From the NCBI RefSeq assembly GCF_002209355.2, contig NZ_CP106855.1, forward strand, positions 248,001-312,000: DNA of 64,000 nucleotides, in the 5' to 3' direction. The translations under genes were made by a program, and so were the position numbers. The notes under the pieces were generated by a model. It did not search any database. It saw only the letters and a program-made list of their open reading frames with translations, and was not told the DNA's origin. Below are positions 59,446 to 64,000 of the stretch, in pieces; positions within the stretch are counted from its first letter, which is position 1, and each line of letters opens with the position of its first letter. The stretch comes from Bdellovibrio sp. SKB1291214 (GTDB lineage Bacteria; Bdellovibrionota; Bdellovibrionia; Bdellovibrionales; Bdellovibrionaceae).

Positions 59446-61326
59446 CTAGTTACCCAGGCGCTGCAAGTTGGGAAAAATCAAACGCACTGTCGTGCCCGAT
59501 TCTGCATGCAAAGTATGGTGAAAGGATTCCACTTCAATTTTTCCGCCAAAAATCTTCATATATTCAGAAACGAGCGAGGTGCCTATACCCGTGCCAACCT
59601 CATTACTTGCGCCACGGTGGGAAATGAGTTTCTTGGCGGCAAACACAGTCTCAATTTCCTCTGGCAGAATACCCATGCCTTGATCGGTGATTTCTAAGAC
59701 CCTGAACTCACTGTCGTCAATCAACTTCAAAGAGATGAGTTTTTTGGCTTCACTAAATTTAATACAATTCGACACAATATTTGATATCACTTGATTTGAT
59801 AACGCAGCTCGATCTGCGCGGACCATAGCCTCTTGAGGAACATTCATCTGCACACGAAGCTGTTTTTCTCGCAGTTGCCAGGCATAGTGATGAAGGACTT
59901 CTTCACAAACGGCTCTTAAGTCCACCAATTCCATTTCAGCATTTTCTTTAAACACATGAAATACCTCTTCATGACGAACCGATGCCAAAATCTGAATCAA
60001 CTGTTGAGTCGAATTATAAATTCGATCCAAATGAACTGAAGCTGCTCCCCTATCGACATGGGATCTTAACATATCAGAATGATAAAGGAGTCCTGACACC
60101 GTATTTGCCACATCGTGAGATAAGACACGAACCAAACGATGATAACGTTCTTTATCTTCAGCGGCACGTAGTGCGCGGCGCTTTTGCTCGTCCAAGACAC
60201 GGATTTTATAAGCGAGGCCTAAAGCTAGCACCAGCATCTCACCAAAATTTGCAAACAATAAGGAATACTGAGTCACCGTATTGCTAGGAATAATTCCATA
60301 AAAGGAAGCCAACCACACAAAGGTTCCACACAGAACTACAGCCCAACTGCAAAGAAAATAAGTCGCAAGTTTATGCGCATGGCGCAGTAACATATAAAAG
60401 CCGCAGAAGATAAAAAACAGGATTGCTAAAGCGATCGAGGCATCAATCCAAAATCCTAAAAAGAAAAGGTTCCGGTGAGATGGCACCCAAAAGCTACCTA
60501 TCATCGGCACCACAGCCAACACTTTAAAAACTCTGAGTCCCCAAAAACCCATTGGAAATTCTTGGGTGATATTTAAAAAACGCTCAACAAACAAGCATCC
60601 TGCAAACAAAGTAAGCGAAGAAAAAAACATCAAGTAATTGGAAAAAACCACAACTTTATTTGGGAAAATATAAGTATCCACAACTCCATGCAAAACAAGT
60701 GCAGTAGCACCAAAACTTGCTGCAAAAAATGAATAGTAAAGGTAGTCCTTTTCATTCGTAAAGATGCCCAGAAAAAAATTGTAAACAACCAGGGCAAGAA
60801 TGCCGCCCAAATAAAAATAGAAAATAGTCCGTGCATGGTTTTCTTGATGTTCAAACTCGGCCTCATCCGCCAAGAAAACTTTCGTGTTGAGAGCATGGTG
60901 CACATCGCGTTTTATATAAAACGTTCCGTTTTCTTGAGGACCTAGTTGAATATGAAACGCAGCTAAGCGTGACGAGTAAGCCCGCTCCGCTAAGGAATAA
61001 CCCGGTCCCGAATATTGAGGACGGTATTTTCCATCCTGCCACAACGTCAGTCGACCGACCTGGGGTGAATCAAAGTAAAGAATTTTCTCTAAGTGGTCAT
61101 CGCTGTTGTTGTTAATTTTAATTTGAAACCAAGGATCATTGGCTGAATAGCCCTGCCGCAAGGAGGAGTTCGATTCAGAACCAAACTCAATTTGTTTGGG
61201 ATCGCTCACACTCACCGGGCTGTAGCCTACTCGTACACTTGGAGTTAGGTCCCAAGAAGATGCCATGACCGCGCTAGTAAAAAACAAAGGTACGCACAAG
61301 ATAAGAATTCTACATAGCGAGGTCAT
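59446..61326 (-). CDS. 7TM-DISM sensor histidine kinase
   Basis: The 626-residue protein has a signal-type start, an outside 7TMR-DISMED2 sensor domain (about 20-165), seven membrane helices (about 175-365, 7TMR-DISM_7TM), and a C-terminal kinase with the dimerisation motif VRVLSHDVANTVSGLL (phospho-His about 404), N box NIVSNCIKFS, G1 DQGMGILPEEIETVF and G2 GTGIGTSLVSEYMKIFGG. The H-box D-V-A-N replaces the more common E-L-R-T-P. No regulator is encoded directly beside it, but a hybrid kinase follows upstream. 7TMR-DISM sensors bind extracellular carbohydrates or other small ligands. Confidence 0.92.
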   Translation of the reverse strand: MTSLCRILILCVPLFFTSAVMASSWDLTPSVRVGYSPVSVSDPKQIEFGSESNSSLRQGYSANDPWFQIKINNNSDDHLEKILYFDSPQVGRLTLWQDGKYRPQYSGPGYSLAERAYSSRLAAFHIQLGPQENGTFYIKRDVHHALNTKVFLADEAEFEHQENHARTIFYFYLGGILALVVYNFFLGIFTNEKDYLYYSFFAASFGATALVLHGVVDTYIFPNKVVVFSNYLMFFSSLTLFAGCLFVERFLNITQEFPMGFWGLRVFKVLAVVPMIGSFWVPSHRNLFFLGFWIDASIALAILFFIFCGFYMLLRHAHKLATYFLCSWAVVLCGTFVWLASFYGIIPSNTVTQYSLLFANFGEMLVLALGLAYKIRVLDEQKRRALRAAEDKERYHRLVRVLSHDVANTVSGLLYHSDMLRSHVDRGAASVHLDRIYNSTQQLIQILASVRHEEVFHVFKENAEMELVDLRAVCEEVLHHYAWQLREKQLRVQMNVPQEAMVRADRAALSNQVISNIVSNCIKFSEAKKLISLKLIDDSEFRVLEITDQGMGILPEEIETVFAAKKLISHRGASNEVGTGIGTSLVSEYMKIFGGKIEVESFHHTLHAESGTTVRLIFPNLQRLGN

Positions 61327-61424
61327 GATACTGGGATATCGGCTGCTCTCCTAGCGGGATGAAGCGATTCAGAAAACATAACAAGAACAAAATGAATCAG
61401 CACTTTGAACCAGCGCAAAGGTGC

Positions 61425-63461
61425 TTAATTGCTTGCGATGGAAGTCGAGGAGCCTGAAGGTGCCAGCTCTAATATTTTTTGTTTTAAGAGCGGTAAATTT
61501 AAAGGCTTGGGCATATGAGCCTGAAATCCTACGGAGAGGGCTTTATCAATATCTTCCTTTCCGACATAGGCGGTCAACGCGATAGCAGAGGTTGCAGGCC
61601 GACCCTGGGCCTCTTCCCATTGTCGAAGCTGGCTGATCAACGAATACCCATCAAGAATAGGCATACCAATATCGCAGATGATCACATCATATCCCGTGTT
61701 TTTAGCTAGATCTAAGCCTCGTTGGGGATCACTGGTGCCTTCTACCGTTGCACCTGATTTTTTTAATAAATGTTGTAGTAAATTCAGCGAGTCTTCGGAA
61801 TCATCAATCGCTAGCAAATGCATTCCCCGCAGATTTTTGTTGGGGACGGTTTGCTCCGGCTCTGGCGGTTTCTCTACGGGAGTTGCATCTACTGCGCGCA
61901 GCTGTTGTATAGGAACATGGATTGTAAATCGCGTTCCTTGATTTCTGCCGGCGCTAAATACTTCAACTGTGCCTCCATGAAGCTCTACGATATGGCGAAC
62001 AATTCCCAGCCCCAACCCTAATCCCATATGTTGTCGAGTGATTGCTGAGTCTTCCTGCCAAAACCGATTAAACACATCTTGCTGATTTTCTGCTATGATT
62101 CCTACGCCGTTGTCTTCGATGGTAAATTCGAAAAGATCATTCACTTTGTTCGCAAATATTTTTATGATTCCCTCTTGCGGGGTGAATTTCACTGCATTAG
62201 AAACCAAATTCCAAATCACCTGGCGCATGCGATCACGATCTCCCCACATACGACCCAGGTTCGGAGACACGTGCAATTCTAAATGAATTTTTTTGGCGGC
62301 CATGGCAAGACTTAAAGATTCGATACTTGAATCTATCATTTCATCTAGGGCGTAAAAGCTCAAATCAAGCTTCATTTTCCCTGTGATGATTCGCGACATG
62401 TCTAAAATCTCACCGATCAATCGAGTCTCGATCTTAAGATTTGTATCAATAATCTCCATCGCACTTTGATATTCTTCGGAGCCAGGCTGTGATTCCCGAA
62501 CGATTTCCAAATAGCCGGTTATAATATTCAATGGGGTTCTTAATTCGTGAGAAAGTGTCGCTAGAAATTCGTCTTTTTTCTGATGCGCCTGTTTTAAACT
62601 TTCAATTTTTTGTTGCAAAAGCTTTTCTAAATAAACGTGGGTCAAAACAGAGGATAAGATATTCGCAACAGCTTTTATAAATTCAATTTCGTCATACTTA
62701 AAAGTGCGATCACGGTGGTCATAGATCATCATCACCAGCGGCGGGATTTCCACATCCTTACTGACGATGACCACGTTCACACCAGAGCGAAGACCGGATC
62801 TCAACATCATTTCTTTTTCATGTTGCATCCCTAGAAACTCAAGCTCGCCAAAAAGAAATGGCACACCATCACTGGGTCTTTGCGCCAGTGCCATTTTACC
62901 CGCCTCAGGCGGCTCCGTGAAATGTACATAGTCCACAAGCAAGGAATTCATCAAAATCTGACGGCAGCGAAGTTTGACCTTTTCAGCATTCACCTCATTC
63001 AAGGCGAATTGACTTAAATCCGACAGCAACGCCGTCTGATGAAGCTGATGTTTGATTTTAATTTCAGATTCCTTGCGCTCAATCGAACTTAGAATAGTTC
63101 GCGCCATCAGCTCGGATGATAAATGTGCTTTATTTAAGAAATCAGAGGCTCCGTCCTGAGCCGCTTTGATAGTACTTCCTCGGTCATCAAGCGCCGACAA
63201 AACAATGATCGGTGCCTCACCTGCAACCCTGGCGACGCGAGGCAGAGTTTCCATAAAATTGCTATCCGGAAGATGCAAGTCCAACAGAACAGCATCAAAT
63301 TTCTTTTCTGTGAGACGCTGGACGCCCTTCGCAAGATAGAATTCTCGCGTGACAGTGATCGCCATCGAGTCAACACGACGCAAATGTCGAGAGATAATCT
63401 CGGCATGCTCGTCGTTATCTTCGATTAGCAAAATGTCTAACTTCTTAGGGTCGACTTTCAC
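61425..63461 (-). CDS. Hybrid signalling protein: REC-GAF-histidine kinase-REC
   Basis: The 678-residue protein starts with a receiver domain (about 10-130: LLIEDNDEHAEI, DAVLLDLHLPD with the phospho-Asp about 60), a GAF-like domain (about 150-290), a HisKA motif LATLSHELRTPLNII (phospho-His about 306), the catalytic ATPase domain (about 415-525, NLVSNAVKFT, DNGVGI, GLGLGLGIVRHIVELHGG) and a C-terminal receiver (about 560-670: DDSEDSLNLLQ, VIICDIGMPILDG). It starts at GTG 63461 with GGGAG upstream and overlaps the response regulator gene by 17 bp, so the two are translated together as a phosphorelay. Confidence 0.93.
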   Translation of the reverse strand: MKVDPKKLDILLIEDNDEHAEIISRHLRRVDSMAITVTREFYLAKGVQRLTEKKFDAVLLDLHLPDSNFMETLPRVARVAGEAPIIVLSALDDRGSTIKAAQDGASDFLNKAHLSSELMARTILSSIERKESEIKIKHQLHQTALLSDLSQFALNEVNAEKVKLRCRQILMNSLLVDYVHFTEPPEAGKMALAQRPSDGVPFLFGELEFLGMQHEKEMMLRSGLRSGVNVVIVSKDVEIPPLVMMIYDHRDRTFKYDEIEFIKAVANILSSVLTHVYLEKLLQQKIESLKQAHQKKDEFLATLSHELRTPLNIITGYLEIVRESQPGSEEYQSAMEIIDTNLKIETRLIGEILDMSRIITGKMKLDLSFYALDEMIDSSIESLSLAMAAKKIHLELHVSPNLGRMWGDRDRMRQVIWNLVSNAVKFTPQEGIIKIFANKVNDLFEFTIEDNGVGIIAENQQDVFNRFWQEDSAITRQHMGLGLGLGIVRHIVELHGGTVEVFSAGRNQGTRFTIHVPIQQLRAVDATPVEKPPEPEQTVPNKNLRGMHLLAIDDSEDSLNLLQHLLKKSGATVEGTSDPQRGLDLAKNTGYDVIICDIGMPILDGYSLISQLRQWEEAQGRPATSAIALTAYVGKEDIDKALSVGFQAHMPKPLNLPLLKQKILELAPSGSSTSIASN

Positions 63462-63966
63462 TCACACTCCCATTGGGCTTGGCACCATTGATACCATTGC
63501 TTCCGTTTTGTTTTTTTTCTGCAGCTGGAATATTCCAAATTCCCCAATAGCGAACAATCTCGTCGGTCAAATCTTTAAAGCTTCCCAACTCAAGCGGTTT
63601 AACTAAGTAACTATTTGCATAGAGCTCATACGCTCTGGTGCGATCCGATTCAGCGTCTGAAGTTGACAGAATCACTACGGGGATTGAATGCAAAATGGGG
63701 TCTTCTTTAATGTACTGAAGAACCTCGTGACCGTCCTTCTTGGGCAGTTTTAAGTCCAAAAGAATAAGATCCGGCAGTTTGCGCTTTTCTTCTTGTTTCT
63801 TTTGTTCCAAATATTCAATAGCCTCGACACCATCTTTCGATCGCTCCACACTGCTACTGGATGCCGCACGCGCAAGCAGGCGAACCACGATCCCTGCGTG
63901 ATCATCATCGTCTTCAATCAAGTGAATCGCTAACGATCTTGGTTCTGGACGTTCAGTGGATTCCAT
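63445..63966 (-). CDS. Stand-alone response regulator (Rcp1-like)
   Basis: The 173-residue protein is a single receiver domain (about 12-150): acidic pair in IHLIEDDDDHAG, phospho-Asp71 in LILLDLKLPKKDG, Thr/Ser in VVILSTSDAESD and Lys in SYLVKPLELGSF. The C-terminus is a short Asn/Gly-rich tail. This is the Rcp1 type that works with phytochrome-like or hybrid kinases. ATG 63966 follows AAGGAGA. It is the first visible gene of a pair with the hybrid kinase. No output domain is present, so it signals through protein contacts or the phosphorelay. Confidence 0.93.
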   Translation of the reverse strand: MESTERPEPRSLAIHLIEDDDDHAGIVVRLLARAASSSSVERSKDGVEAIEYLEQKKQEEKRKLPDLILLDLKLPKKDGHEVLQYIKEDPILHSIPVVILSTSDAESDRTRAYELYANSYLVKPLELGSFKDLTDEIVRYWGIWNIPAAEKKQNGSNGINGAKPNGSVSESRP

Positions 63967-64000
63967 CGCGATTCTCCTTGAACTGTGGCTGTTTGGGAAA

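Overview
The window is a 64 kb piece of a moderately AT-rich bacterial chromosome that looks like a Bdellovibrio or a close relative (Bdellovibrionota). The reasons are a dense, many-operon layout, a flagellar switch operon, a complete Myxococcus-like Glt/Agl energised envelope machine, many secreted or outer-membrane proteins without clear family, a Lol/Lpt envelope system, and abundant two-component and chemoreceptor genes. The genus is inferred from gene content and style. No 16S gene is present and the species cannot be named.

Layout. 1-2163 (minus): end of a flagellar operon fliL-fliM-fliN-(fliO). 2443-5653 (plus): a small helical protein, a DUF2914 membrane protein and a lipid-head-group pair (CDP-alcohol transferase plus CdsA-like cytidylyltransferase). 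5697-10761: inositol phosphatase, a His-rich SPOR protein, small membrane proteins, and a lipoprotein HExxH protease coupled to a beta-barrel protein. 10959-18618: PcrA/UvrD helicase, several secreted proteins of unknown role, a lysine-2,3-aminomutase-family enzyme with a structured leader, and a Q-rich secreted protein. 18720-19946: an N-terminally missing porin gene abutting two simple-sequence repeat tracts and a GC-rich inverted-repeat element. 19947-25947 (minus): lolD, lolC and prfB (with its +1 frameshift site), ybeY and a PgpH-type 7TM-HD hydrolase. 26081-26890: mazG.

27454-39973 (plus) is the centrepiece: eleven tightly spaced genes coding for a vWA lipoprotein, a GYF-PilZ protein, a TolQ-like and two TolR-like proton-channel subunits, two large TPR proteins, a small secreted protein, an FHA-like/TonB-tail transmembrane protein, an outer-membrane barrel and a periplasmic coiled-coil protein. 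Together they would form a proton-driven trans-envelope machine like the Glt gliding or Nfs spore-coat machines of Myxococcus. The c-di-GMP-type PilZ domain and the asymmetric TolR pair are the parts most worth testing.

40228-42908: an intact chemoreceptor followed by a decayed tandem copy. 42905-51875: murJ, rpsT (UUG start), a PilZ protein whose 5' side has been overrun by tandem repeats and an 18-bp perfect inverted repeat, a double-motif retropepsin-like protein, holA, lptE, a class V aminotransferase/hydroxyacid dehydrogenase pair that probably makes serine, and purA. 51937-57115: TetR regulator, secreted proteins, a third GC-rich hairpin element, tRNA-Lys and tRNA-Glu, a hydrolase, a YiiX-like papain-fold protein and an iron-permease-family protein. 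57178-63966 (minus): lipoprotein amidohydrolase, MarC protein, and a signalling block of a 7TM-DISM histidine kinase, a hybrid REC-GAF-kinase-REC protein and a stand-alone response regulator.
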